A stretch of 64,000 bases of DNA. It comes from Clostridium gelidum (GTDB taxonomy: Bacteria; Bacillota; Clostridia; Clostridiales; Clostridiaceae). The stretch covers positions 5,241,001 to 5,305,000 of the forward strand of contig NZ_AP024849.1 of NCBI RefSeq assembly GCF_019977655.1, read 5' to 3'. The position numbers and the translations under genes are program-made. The notes beneath the pieces are model-generated. The model worked only from the letters and a program-made list of their open reading frames with translations, searched no databases and was not told where the DNA came from. How positions within the stretch are numbered: position 1 is the stretch's first letter; every line of letters begins with the position of its first letter. Positions 1 to 8,276 of this stretch are shown piece by piece.

Positions 1-699
1 AATATCTTTAGCTTCTTCTTCACTCCAGTTGCAAACTTTTAATGCAAGTTGCTGTGTTTCTATTCCTGCATTATTAATTGTTAAAACAGAATATTTTGTT
101 CTTGTGATTGCTTCTAGATTATCACTTTCACCCATTAACATAATATATTGCAGTACATTATCATTATTTTTATCTACAGCTGCTTTATTACTATTCCATG
201 CCTTAGTAATAACTTTTCCTTGTAATACCCCAGCTTCTTCAGCCTCTGTACCTATATAGTAAGATTTACTGTAAGATTTGATAGACTCTATAGCAACAGG
301 CTCCCTATTAAACAGAATTACTGGAATATTCTTTTCTTTAATTTTATTAATAACTAATCGTGTACTGTTTGTTTCCACTAAATTTACTAATAAAAGATCC
401 ACATGGTCTTTTTCAAGTAATGTATCAATACTCTCATTTTGTATGGACTGATCATTCTTGCCATCATAGAAAGTAAATTCAACCTTTCCTTCATTTTCTT
501 TTTGAATTTCTTCTAAACTTTGTCGAACTAAAGAAATATAATCATCATCAAATCTGTATAATAATACAGCTACTTTAACAGGTTTTCCTTCAATAACTCG
601 TGAACTAGTGCTAGTAACACTTTGATCACAACTTGCTATTAGTGCAGTCATGATAACTGAAACTATCATAACTGCTAATATTTTTTTAAACATTTTCAT
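1..699 (-). CDS. MglB-like sugar-binding lipoprotein (3' end beyond window)
   Basis: Exported substrate-binding protein of the galactose/glucose-binding (MglB, Peripla_BP_4) family; the gene runs leftward off the window edge. It starts with ATG at 699, with GGAGGATTCAA just upstream. The N-terminus (MKMFKKILAV) leads into a hydrophobic segment and a lipobox ending LIASC, so it is probably a membrane-anchored lipoprotein. The ligand-loop region seen in MglB (GEPGHQD) reads GESDNLE here, so the residues aligned with the E. coli galactose-binding-protein pocket His152 and Asp154 are Asn and Glu, while the Arg158 equivalent is kept. The calcium-loop equivalent reads DKNNDN instead of DKNKDG. It closely resembles its neighbour at 779-1831, so the two are recent duplicates. 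Ligand unknown; galactose itself is doubtful. Confidence 0.85.
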   Translation of the reverse strand, partial: MKMFKKILAVMIVSVIMTALIASCDQSVTSTSSRVIEGKPVKVAVLLYRFDDDYISLVRQSLEEIQKENEGKVEFTFYDGKNDQSIQNESIDTLLEKDHVDLLLVNLVETNSTRLVINKIKEKNIPVILFNREPVAIESIKSYSKSYYIGTEAEEAGVLQGKVITKAWNSNKAAVDKNNDNVLQYIMLMGESDNLEAITRTKYSVLTINNAGIETQQLALKVCNWSEEEAKDI

Positions 700-778
700 T
701 TGAATCCTCCATATCATTTTCTGAATCATAATACAGAAATTTTAATATCTTTAATCTTAGGTAGTATTTTTATTATAG

Positions 779-1831
779 TTATTCACTTATATATTCTTTG
801 TAGGGAATACGAATTGCAACTCCTGTATCATCAAATTTGTATTCTGTACCATCAAGAGGATTTCTATTATAAACCAAGTTCATTCCAACAGTATAAAGAG
901 CTTTAGCCATAGCAGGAGCATCTTGAATAACAGTACCTCCCATAAATCCCTTTCTAATTAAATCTTGAGCTTCTGGTATAGCATCAATTCCAACAATTTC
1001 AATTGTTTTTGTTTTATCTCCCTTGTTATAACCATATTTTTGTAACGCTTGAATAGCACCTATTGCCATAGCATCATTATTTGCAATTATCACTTCAATT
1101 TTGTCACCATATTTTAAAAATAATGGTTCCGTTGCATTTTGCGCCAATTCTGTATTCCAGTCAGCAAATTTCAACTCAAGTTCCTCCGTTTTTATTCCAG
1201 CTTGTTGAATTGTTGAAACAGAATATTTTGTTCTTTCAATTGCTTCTATATTATTACGCTCACCTTCTAACATAACATATTGCATTATATTATCTCTATT
1301 TTTATCGATAGATTCTTTATTAGTATTCCATGCATTAATAAGAATTTCCCCTTGTAACACACCAGCTTCTTTCGCATCTGTTCCTACGAAATAACCTTTA
1401 GAATATGATTGAACCGCCTGCTTATCAAGTGGTTCCCTGTTAAATAGAATCACCGGGATATTAGTTGCTTTAATTTTATTAATAACTGTTTGTACAGCTT
1501 CTCTATCTCTATAAGAAACTAAATTTAATAATATAAGATCAGTGCCTTCTTCTAGGACTTTATCAATCTGTTCATTTTGTATAGCTTTATCCGACTTCCC
1601 GTCATAGAAGGTAAATTCAACTTTTCCTTCATTTTCTTTTTGAATATTTTCCAAATTTTCACGTACTAAAGAAATATACTTATCAGTAAAATCTATTAAA
1701 AATACCGCTACTTTGACAGGTTTTTCTTGGTCTGAACTAGTACTTACAGCTTTTTTGCTACAATCTGTTAATGTAACAATAATCATAGCTGTAACCATAA
1801 AAATTGTTAGTATTCTTTTTAATATCTTCAT
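779..1831 (-). CDS. MglB-like sugar-binding lipoprotein, altered pocket
   Basis: Solute-binding protein of the MglB family, 350 residues from ATG 1831, which has GGAGGATTAAA before it; an upstream in-frame ATG at 1852 lies in front of that ribosome site and is less likely. The signal segment ends in LTDC, an unusual lipobox because Asp precedes the Cys, so lipidation is uncertain. The pocket loop is GERNNIE where MglB has GEPGHPD: the His152 and Asp154 equivalents are Asn and Glu, while Arg158 is kept. The NNDAMA and GIDAIPEA hinge/pocket motifs are intact, and the Asn256 position is Gln (VIQDAP). The calcium loop is DKNRDN. There is no dedicated permease beside it, so it may share MglAC or act as a receptor for chemotaxis or signalling. 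Confidence 0.88.
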   Translation of the reverse strand: MKILKRILTIFMVTAMIIVTLTDCSKKAVSTSSDQEKPVKVAVFLIDFTDKYISLVRENLENIQKENEGKVEFTFYDGKSDKAIQNEQIDKVLEEGTDLILLNLVSYRDREAVQTVINKIKATNIPVILFNREPLDKQAVQSYSKGYFVGTDAKEAGVLQGEILINAWNTNKESIDKNRDNIMQYVMLEGERNNIEAIERTKYSVSTIQQAGIKTEELELKFADWNTELAQNATEPLFLKYGDKIEVIIANNDAMAIGAIQALQKYGYNKGDKTKTIEIVGIDAIPEAQDLIRKGFMGGTVIQDAPAMAKALYTVGMNLVYNRNPLDGTEYKFDDTGVAIRIPYKEYISE

Positions 1832-1953
1832 TTTAATCCTCCATATAATCACCTAAATTATAATACAACAATATCAAATTACTATTTACAATTAAGTATG
1901 ATTTTATTATGCGTTTTAATAAAAAAATTTATACTAAAATAAGTACTACCTAA

Positions 1954-2082
1954 ATTCATTCTACAAATGTTCTTCACTCGATTTATTGTACAAATCATGC
2001 TAAACCTTCAAAAGAACCTAATGATGGATACTTTATTGAAAAAGATCCAAATGATAGTTTTAGTTCTGAAGGAACTGTTAGG
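1954..2082 (+). pseudogene. Possible gene remnant cut by a repeat element
   Basis: This reading frame on the plus strand has no good start and looks coding in composition; its most coding-like stretch includes KEPNDGYFIEKDPNDSF. It runs straight into the left end of the repeat at 2080 and terminates inside it at 2133. It may be the tail of a protein gene whose remainder was lost when the repeat inserted. I do not recognise the family. It could equally be chance composition. Confidence 0.25.
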
Positions 2083-2282
2083 CATAATCAAAAAAATAAC
2101 AAGTCCATTTGCCAGAAAAGTTCCGTATTGTAGCACAGCTACTCTTTTCTAATGTGCCTATTTTCCATCATGCTACGTCGGTAAATTGACCTAATAGGCT
2201 CCCTATGAGGGCAATTTGCCTCTTTGCCTGATGAAAAATATTCATGGCAACTTTGGACTTGTTATTTATTTTCATATGCCTT
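2080..2282. repeat. Palindromic MITE-like repeat, full length with nested 41-bp insert
   Basis: The left end TTAGGCATAATC runs into AATAACAAGTCCA and the right end is TGGACTTGTTATT running into ATGCCTTA, so the ends are inverted repeats. The interior carries blocks shared with the copies at 45583 and 47201 (TTGCCAG, CTATTTTCCATCAT, GCCTGATGAAAAATATTCAT). At about 2115-2156 it holds an extra block (AGTTCCGTATTG, then a GCAGC-type hairpin, then CTCTTTT) that also occurs at about 14550 and 29495. Confidence 0.8.
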
Positions 2283-2352
2283 AGATATGAAGAGGAACAA
2301 GATCTTGCTGATTTATAAAAATTAAACTGTTCATATCTGTTGAATATAAAAA

Positions 2353-2396
2353 GCCATGAATAGATTGCTTTTTCTAAAAATCAATCTATTCATGGC
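2353..2396 (-). terminator. Intrinsic terminator after the sensor operon
   Basis: A perfect 15-bp stem (GCCATGAATAGATTG paired with its complement) is followed on the minus strand by CTTTTTA. It lies 56 bp after the stop of the binding-protein gene at 2452 and should end transcription of that unit before the distal paralogues. Confidence 0.85.
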
Positions 2397-2451
2397 CTCT
2401 TTAATGTCTCACTAGCTACTATATAATTTACAACGTTTAAGAATTGTAATA

Positions 2452-3504
2452 TTACTTATTTTCTAAATATAAATCTACGTTATCACTTGTAACTTCAGTG
2501 TGAGATGTTCTGATGTATTTACCTTTTTCCAGTCCTTCTATTGAATTCATATTTCCATGTGTAGCTAATGTATAAGAAATATCAAAAATTGCTTTTGCCT
2601 GTGCCTTAGAATCATTTATAATAGTTCCAATCATAGACCCATTCTTCACAGCTTCCAAAGCTTTAGGTATTCCATCAATTCCAACAACTAAAGGTTTATT
2701 GCCAATTATATTGGCATTATTTATTGCATTTATTGCTCCAAGTGCCATATCATCATTATTACTAAATACAACTTCTATTTTATCACCAAATTCTTTTATC
2801 CATTGTGTCATTTTTGTGCTTGCTTGCGCAGATTGCCAATTTGCAGTGTCATCTGCTAACTTTTCCAATTCAATTCCATTTTGAGTTATAGTTTTAATAC
2901 AATATTCTGTCCTAATTGATGAATCTTGATGACCCGGCTCACCTTCAATCATTACATACTGAATCTTTCCATCTCCGTTTTTATCTATACTAGAGATATC
3001 TTTTTTATAAGCATTTACAATTATATTAGCTTGCATTTCTCCTGATTGTTCTGCTTGCGCTCCAACATAATATAACTTATTCCAACGTTGCATATCTTCT
3101 TCTACAGGTTCACGATTAAAAAAAACAATCGGAATATTAGCTAATTTCGCTTTATCAATAATCATTGATGCCGCAGTACGATCAACCAAATTTACACATA
3201 TAATATCATAATTTTGTGAAACAAATTTATCTACTTGATTACTTTGATTGCTTGAGCTTCCTTTTGCGTCTACAACATCAATAGTTATTTTATATTTACT
3301 GTTACTTTCCTTTTCTTTTGCTATATCTTCAATATTTTTAGTAATTGTTGATATAAATGCATCATCTTGTTTGTATAATGTTACACCTATTTTTATCTCT
3401 TTCACACTATAACTATTATTTATTGGATTTGCAGTACATGCTGACAATGAGGTGAAAATTGAAAATACTGTTAATATTCCTGATAATTTCTTAATTAATC
3501 GCAC
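2452..3504 (-). CDS. MglB-like galactose/glucose-binding lipoprotein
   Basis: Solute-binding protein of the MglB family, 350 residues. Start is GTG at 3504, preceded by GGGAGGG at good spacing. The signal peptide ends with lipobox LSAC. The calcium loop DKNGDGKIQ and pocket motif GEPGHQD are both conserved, as are the VNLVD, NNDDMA and GIDGIPKA motifs. It therefore keeps the residues expected for galactose or glucose binding, unlike the two paralogues further left. It lies 86 bp downstream of the sensory binding protein on the same strand and is closed by the terminator at 2353, so it is probably expressed with the YesN/YesM unit. It could feed MglAC or present sugar to the sensor. Confidence 0.88.
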   Translation of the reverse strand: MRLIKKLSGILTVFSIFTSLSACTANPINNSYSVKEIKIGVTLYKQDDAFISTITKNIEDIAKEKESNSKYKITIDVVDAKGSSSNQSNQVDKFVSQNYDIICVNLVDRTAASMIIDKAKLANIPIVFFNREPVEEDMQRWNKLYYVGAQAEQSGEMQANIIVNAYKKDISSIDKNGDGKIQYVMIEGEPGHQDSSIRTEYCIKTITQNGIELEKLADDTANWQSAQASTKMTQWIKEFGDKIEVVFSNNDDMALGAINAINNANIIGNKPLVVGIDGIPKALEAVKNGSMIGTIINDSKAQAKAIFDISYTLATHGNMNSIEGLEKGKYIRTSHTEVTSDNVDLYLENK

Positions 3505-3590
3505 TATAGATCCCTCCCCGCAATATTATTATATTATAATGTGAACAAATACCCATTTAAAAATGAAACTAATAGTTCTTTGAATATCCC

Positions 3591-4577
3591 TTATCTAACA
3601 AATGGAAACAATAATCTTTGATTCTCCTCAGAGTACATATTTCTTATATTAATAACAGTTGAAGAAATAGTATTATTATTATTATTATTTTTTTTACCAT
3701 TAATCTTATTTACTGCTGTTTCTACTCCCAAATATCCAATATTAAATTCGTTTTGAATAGCAGTTGCACTAATTATTTTATCTTCTAAAAAAGAAATTAT
3801 TTTGCTTGTACTTCCCACTCCATAAATTTCAACAAATGTTTTCTCTTTATTAATACTACTCAAATCTTTTTTTACTTCCGCAATCGTCTCTAATATACTA
3901 GGATCAAAAGTAACTACCACATCCACATCATTATCTTCTAATAATTTCTTTGCTTGATTATAATAATCCGATTGTTTTCCACCTGAAACTTCCCATGATG
4001 TAATTGTATTCTCTGTATCTTTAATAGCACTCATAAATCCATCATACCTATCTTTTATACTACTACACTCTAAATTATTTTTAACAATAGCAATATTTGC
4101 TCTTTTATTTCCCATTTCTATCATTTCTTTACCCAAGCTTACTCCAAGATTATAATTGTCACATGAAATACTTGATAGTACTTTTTCTGATTTAACTTTT
4201 GATTCAATCAGTATAACTGGTACTTTATTCATTGCATTTTCTATAGGTTCACTCATTTTTTCATAATCTACTGGTGCTATAATAATAGCATCTGATTTAT
4301 TCTTAATTTCTCGATTCATAAGCTCCATTTGTTCAGACGCACTGTTTTCTTCTGATAATGTAACAAAACTTATATTTGCATTCATTTCTGAAGCTGCTTG
4401 ATCTATTCCTTGTTTCATTATCATTAAGCTTTCACTATTTCTCCCCCTAACAATAATTGAAATATTATATATTTTTTTATTTTCTTCACTTAGTAGCGTA
4501 TCATTTAGAAGAAGTAAGAAAGATAAGACTAATAATACAAATAAAATTATAGATATTTGTTTTCTTTTCTTCTTCAC
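3591..4577 (-). CDS. Membrane-anchored periplasmic-binding-like sensor protein
   Basis: Protein of 328 residues with a basic N-terminus and one hydrophobic segment (about residues 9-26), but no lipobox, followed by a Peripla_BP_4-type sugar-binding fold (substrate motifs IIIAPVDYEKM, PVILIE). The start is GTG at 4577, which overlaps the TAG stop of the kinase gene; AGGAGG lies 10 bases upstream inside the kinase gene, so translation is probably coupled. An uncleaved binding protein encoded next to a YesM/YesN pair is the arrangement of XylFII-LytS-YesN and AraP-AraS-AraT three-component sugar sensors, where the binding protein acts as the extracellular ligand subunit of the kinase. Residues about 295-301 are a run of six Asn encoded by an AAT-type microsatellite. 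Ligand inferred as galactose-related from context. Confidence 0.82.
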   Translation of the reverse strand: MKKKRKQISIILFVLLVLSFLLLLNDTLLSEENKKIYNISIIVRGRNSESLMIMKQGIDQAASEMNANISFVTLSEENSASEQMELMNREIKNKSDAIIIAPVDYEKMSEPIENAMNKVPVILIESKVKSEKVLSSISCDNYNLGVSLGKEMIEMGNKRANIAIVKNNLECSSIKDRYDGFMSAIKDTENTITSWEVSGGKQSDYYNQAKKLLEDNDVDVVVTFDPSILETIAEVKKDLSSINKEKTFVEIYGVGSTSKIISFLEDKIISATAIQNEFNIGYLGVETAVNKINGKKNNNNNNTISSTVINIRNMYSEENQRLLFPFVR

Positions 4578-6385
4578 TATTTTTCTTCCTCCTTTTTATT
4601 AATTTCATAATAATTTACACCTGGCATATGAATTCGAATTGTTGTTCCTTCATCTGGCTCACTATAAATTTCAAGGCCATATTTTTTCCCAAAATATAAC
4701 TGTATTCTCTCATGAACATTTTTTAACCCAATACCTGAACTTTTTCTTTCACGTTTGCTTTCATTTGTTAACAGAGTATCAGCAACCTCCTGTAGCATGC
4801 CAAGTCCATTATCTATAACATCAATATACAAATCAGTTTCTTTAGAGTATGTCTTTACTAAGATCTCACCATCTCCCCCCATAAATTCTACCCCATGATA
4901 AATGGCATTTTCAATTAAGGGTTGAATAATAAGCTTAATACTTGCAAAATCAAGCATTTTCTCATCTACTTCAATACTATATGTAAACTTATTTTTATAA
5001 CGTATATTTTGAATTGTTAAATAATTACGTGCATGTTCAAGTTCATCCCTTACTGTTATTATATTTTTGCCTTTACTTAAACTAATTCTAAAAAGTCTTG
5101 CGAGTGCTGTTACCATAATAATAGCCCCATCATAGTTTTCATTTTCTATCATCCATATAATAGAATCTAAAGTGTTATATAAAAAGTGCGGATTAATTTG
5201 TGCTTGAAGTGCATCAAGTTCACTTTTTCTTTTTGATTCCTGTTCAATCATTATGTTGTCCATAAGTGTATGCATTTGATTAACCATTGAACGAATTGCT
5301 TTTCCTAAATGCTGAATTTCATATGATCCACTTATTGAAATATCCACATCATTCACACCGTTTTCAAGTTTCTTTACACATTTCTCTAATGCTCTTATTG
5401 GATTAGCTATACGTGATGAAACAAACATATTTATGAATACAAGAATAAATATAGCAAAAAACATAATAAACACTGCAAAAAATCCCATTTTACGGTAATC
5501 AGATGTAATATCTTCCATCGGCATAATACCGACAATTTTCCATCCTGTATAACCAACAGTTTTAATTGTGACTAATCTTTTTTCCCCTTGAAAAGTTTCT
5601 ATATGGTTTCCATCTTCATAATCCGCTTGTACCTTATTATTTTCTTCTATTAAATCAGAATAAATAAGTTGCTGTCTAGGGTGATATATTATTTCTCCTT
5701 CTCTATCAACCAAATACACATATCCTGATTTTCCTACATTTACACTCTTACAAATCTGCTCAATTCCACTAAAATTAATATCTACTAGTAAGACTCCAGA
5801 TGTAGTCTTTTTATTGTTGGTTAATTCTACTGCACGACTTAGTGATACTACCCATCGATATTTATTGTCTGGATCTACAAATAAATTTTGAACATGTGGT
5901 GTTGAAAAGTGTAGATTTTCCTTCTTATTTACAGCTGTAGAAAACCATTCACTTTCCCTTGGATCAACTGAACTTTTTAATTCTCCAACTGGAGATGCTG
6001 ATACAACTTGACCATTTTGTGAAAAAACACATATGCTAATAAGTGAATCCTTATTTGTTTCATATAATAAATCCATTTCTTTATTTATACTATCTGTTGA
6101 TAAATCTTTCTTTTTAATAACATTATAATAGGTTGCATCAGATACTTTCATCATGCTCCGAAGGTAACTATCTAAGTTTAAATTCACTTGATCTAACATA
6201 GATTTATTATTTTCAGATACCATAGATTGAGTAGAGTTTATAAAACGTAAATATAATGCACTTCCTACCATAAGCATTCCCATAACTGCAATCACTGTAA
6301 ATGAAATTGAAATTATGTACTGTATACTTGCATTTTTATATTCTTTTATTATCTTTTTTATTTTTGATTTAATTAAATTACGCAT
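4577..6385 (-). CDS. YesM-type sensor histidine kinase
   Basis: Integral-membrane sensor kinase, 602 residues. It has TM1 at about 26-46, an extracellular Cache-like region at about 47-295 (motifs DINFSGIEQI and GYVYLVDREGEI), TM2 at about 302-322, a HAMP domain at about 323-375, a His_kinase box LQAQINPHFLYNTLD with the phospho-acceptor His at 400, and an HATPase domain (PLIENAIYHG, DNGLGM, SSGIGLKNV). It lies 11 bp downstream of the response regulator and overlaps the sensor-binding-protein gene by one base, so all three are co-expressed. The expected role is to phosphorylate the AraC-type regulator at 6397-8010 in response to a sugar-bound periplasmic partner, probably inducing the mgl genes. 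Confidence 0.93.
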   Translation of the reverse strand: MRNLIKSKIKKIIKEYKNASIQYIISISFTVIAVMGMLMVGSALYLRFINSTQSMVSENNKSMLDQVNLNLDSYLRSMMKVSDATYYNVIKKKDLSTDSINKEMDLLYETNKDSLISICVFSQNGQVVSASPVGELKSSVDPRESEWFSTAVNKKENLHFSTPHVQNLFVDPDNKYRWVVSLSRAVELTNNKKTTSGVLLVDINFSGIEQICKSVNVGKSGYVYLVDREGEIIYHPRQQLIYSDLIEENNKVQADYEDGNHIETFQGEKRLVTIKTVGYTGWKIVGIMPMEDITSDYRKMGFFAVFIMFFAIFILVFINMFVSSRIANPIRALEKCVKKLENGVNDVDISISGSYEIQHLGKAIRSMVNQMHTLMDNIMIEQESKRKSELDALQAQINPHFLYNTLDSIIWMIENENYDGAIIMVTALARLFRISLSKGKNIITVRDELEHARNYLTIQNIRYKNKFTYSIEVDEKMLDFASIKLIIQPLIENAIYHGVEFMGGDGEILVKTYSKETDLYIDVIDNGLGMLQEVADTLLTNESKRERKSSGIGLKNVHERIQLYFGKKYGLEIYSEPDEGTTIRIHMPGVNYYEINKKEEEK

Positions 6386-6396
6386 AGTATATCAGC

Positions 6397-8010
6397 TCAA
6401 TTCTTTCTATACTTTGATGGTGATACTCCAAATTTTCGTTTAAAGACATAGCTAAAATAGTTAGCTTCTGGATATCCAACTTTATCAGCTATCATATATG
6501 TTTTATCATCTGTAGTGTTTAAAAGCTTTACTGCTTGCTCTAAACGTACTGTAGTAAGAAAATTCACAAAATTCATTTCTGTTTCACGTTTAAAAATTGT
6601 TGAAAAATATGTAGGACTAACATGTAGCTGTGCACAAAGCTTTTCTACAGAAACATCATAATCACTGTAATTATCTTTTACATACTGCTTTGCCTTTTCA
6701 ACAAGTAACATAGATGAATTTATACGTTCTTTTTTTATGAAACTGCTTACTTTGATAGATTTCTTTATAAACCACGCTTTTACATCATGCATGGAATCAA
6801 ATGTCTCTAAATAACTATAACAATTGAAGTCTTTACCGAATATTTCATCTATATCTAAATTATATGCTTGTACTAGTTTTAAAAGAGATGTCATAATTTC
6901 CATAAGATAAATTCTATATTTATTAAATGGTAAAAGTAAATCTTCAATTTTTCTAAATAATTTATCTATTGTTTCTGTAATTTCCTCTTCTGAAGAAATT
7001 TTAATTGCATTTAACATTGAACGTTCTTCTTGCTCATCAAATTGAAGCTGAATTGAATTGTCAGGTTCAACATCATCAATATAAATAGCTTTTCCCGTTC
7101 CAAGTATAAAACTATAATCCAAAGCATTTTGTGCACTCCTATATGAGAATCTTATTTCCATAGGATTATCATAAACATATCCAACTCCTGCTGATATTGT
7201 TAATCCCATAATACGCTCATAAATTTTACACACTTCATTTATTCCTTTAATAAATGATAATATATCTTGTTTTTTCTCAAAGTTTCCTATGACCACAACC
7301 ATATCAGAATATGGAAAACTAATAAATTTACAATACTTCTCCATATTTTCATCTACTATCTTTTTTATTGAAATAGATACTAATGCTGATTCCTTTTGAA
7401 TTGAAATAATATTTTCTTCATCAGATGTTACTGTCCCATCTGCATGAATCAAGGCTACGCATAAATAATTTTCTTTAAACTCTATATCTAATTTTTCAGC
7501 TTGTTCATTCCACTGATTTTCACTTATTCTCCCCTCAATAGCACCTACTAAAAATTGCTCTCTAATTACAGGTAAACTTTCGACATAATGCTTATAAAGT
7601 GTTTGTAAATTTCGCTTTTCATCATATTCACGATCTAGTTGTTTTTTCAATCTTTTTAGCACTTCTATAAGTTCAACAGAGTTAATCGGTTTCAAAACAT
7701 ACTCGATTACATTTATTTTAATTGCTTCATGAGCATACTCAAAATCATCACAACCTGAAAATACAATAATCTTTGTAGATGGCATTGATTCTGCAAGCCT
7801 TTTGCCTAATTCTAATCCATCCATAAACGGCATTTTAATGTCAGTCATTATAACATCTGGTTGAAGCTTTTCAGCTTTTTCAAGTGCATCTTGACCATTT
7901 TCTGCATCACCAACTATAACAAATCCATTAGTTTCCCAATCAATTTTCTTAATAATCCCCATCCTTATTTCTTCTTCATCATCCACAACCATAATTCTAT
8001 ATAAATCCAT
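6397..8010 (-). CDS. YesN-type response regulator, AraC DNA-binding domain
   Basis: Cytoplasmic transcription factor of 537 residues. An N-terminal receiver domain (about 1-120) has the acidic pocket at Asp10-Asp11, phospho-Asp57 (IMTDIKMPFMDG) and conserved Lys in EYVLKPI. A long linker (about 130-430) follows, and the C-terminus has two AraC-type helix-turn-helix motifs (VEKLCAQLHVSPTYFSTIF and a second ending FGVSPSKYRKN). ATG 8010 has GGAGGGAATTAA before it. It is the first gene of the three-gene sensor operon reading leftward and sits just downstream of the mglBAC operon, its most likely target. Direct target sites could not be identified. Confidence 0.93.
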   Translation of the reverse strand: MDLYRIMVVDDEEEIRMGIIKKIDWETNGFVIVGDAENGQDALEKAEKLQPDVIMTDIKMPFMDGLELGKRLAESMPSTKIIVFSGCDDFEYAHEAIKINVIEYVLKPINSVELIEVLKRLKKQLDREYDEKRNLQTLYKHYVESLPVIREQFLVGAIEGRISENQWNEQAEKLDIEFKENYLCVALIHADGTVTSDEENIISIQKESALVSISIKKIVDENMEKYCKFISFPYSDMVVVIGNFEKKQDILSFIKGINEVCKIYERIMGLTISAGVGYVYDNPMEIRFSYRSAQNALDYSFILGTGKAIYIDDVEPDNSIQLQFDEQEERSMLNAIKISSEEEITETIDKLFRKIEDLLLPFNKYRIYLMEIMTSLLKLVQAYNLDIDEIFGKDFNCYSYLETFDSMHDVKAWFIKKSIKVSSFIKKERINSSMLLVEKAKQYVKDNYSDYDVSVEKLCAQLHVSPTYFSTIFKRETEMNFVNFLTTVRLEQAVKLLNTTDDKTYMIADKVGYPEANYFSYVFKRKFGVSPSKYRKN

Positions 8011-8195
8011 TTAATTCCCTCCTATAGATGACTTTTAAATCTATAATAAATTCCTCAAGGCTCTATTCTGCATTTAATCATTCTATAATTTTTAAAGCTT
8101 TATGTTATTTGCATTATAACATCACATGCTATACTAGCATTATTAATTATACATTAAGTGTTAAATAATTACTAGCATGAGTATAAATACAACAA

Positions 8196-8247
8196 AAATA
8201 CAGGTAAATCCACCACTTAATATTTAAGTAGGGATTCACCTGTATTT
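8196..8247 (-). terminator. Intrinsic terminator of the mglBAC operon
   Basis: A 16-bp stem with one mismatch (arms AAATACAGGTGAATCC and GGATTTACCTGTATTT on the minus strand) is followed by TTTTTG. It lies 30 bp after the mglC stop, between the transporter and the sensor operon, so the sensor operon needs its own promoter or read-through. Confidence 0.85.
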
Positions 8248-8276
8248 CTTTAGATATATTTATTTTATTTATTTTT

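Noticed and set aside
2080..2282. CRISPR array or tRNA-like RNA in the hairpin-rich spacer
   Set aside because: No regularly spaced direct repeats and no tRNA signature; the structure is explained by terminal and internal inverted repeats of the mobile-looking element.
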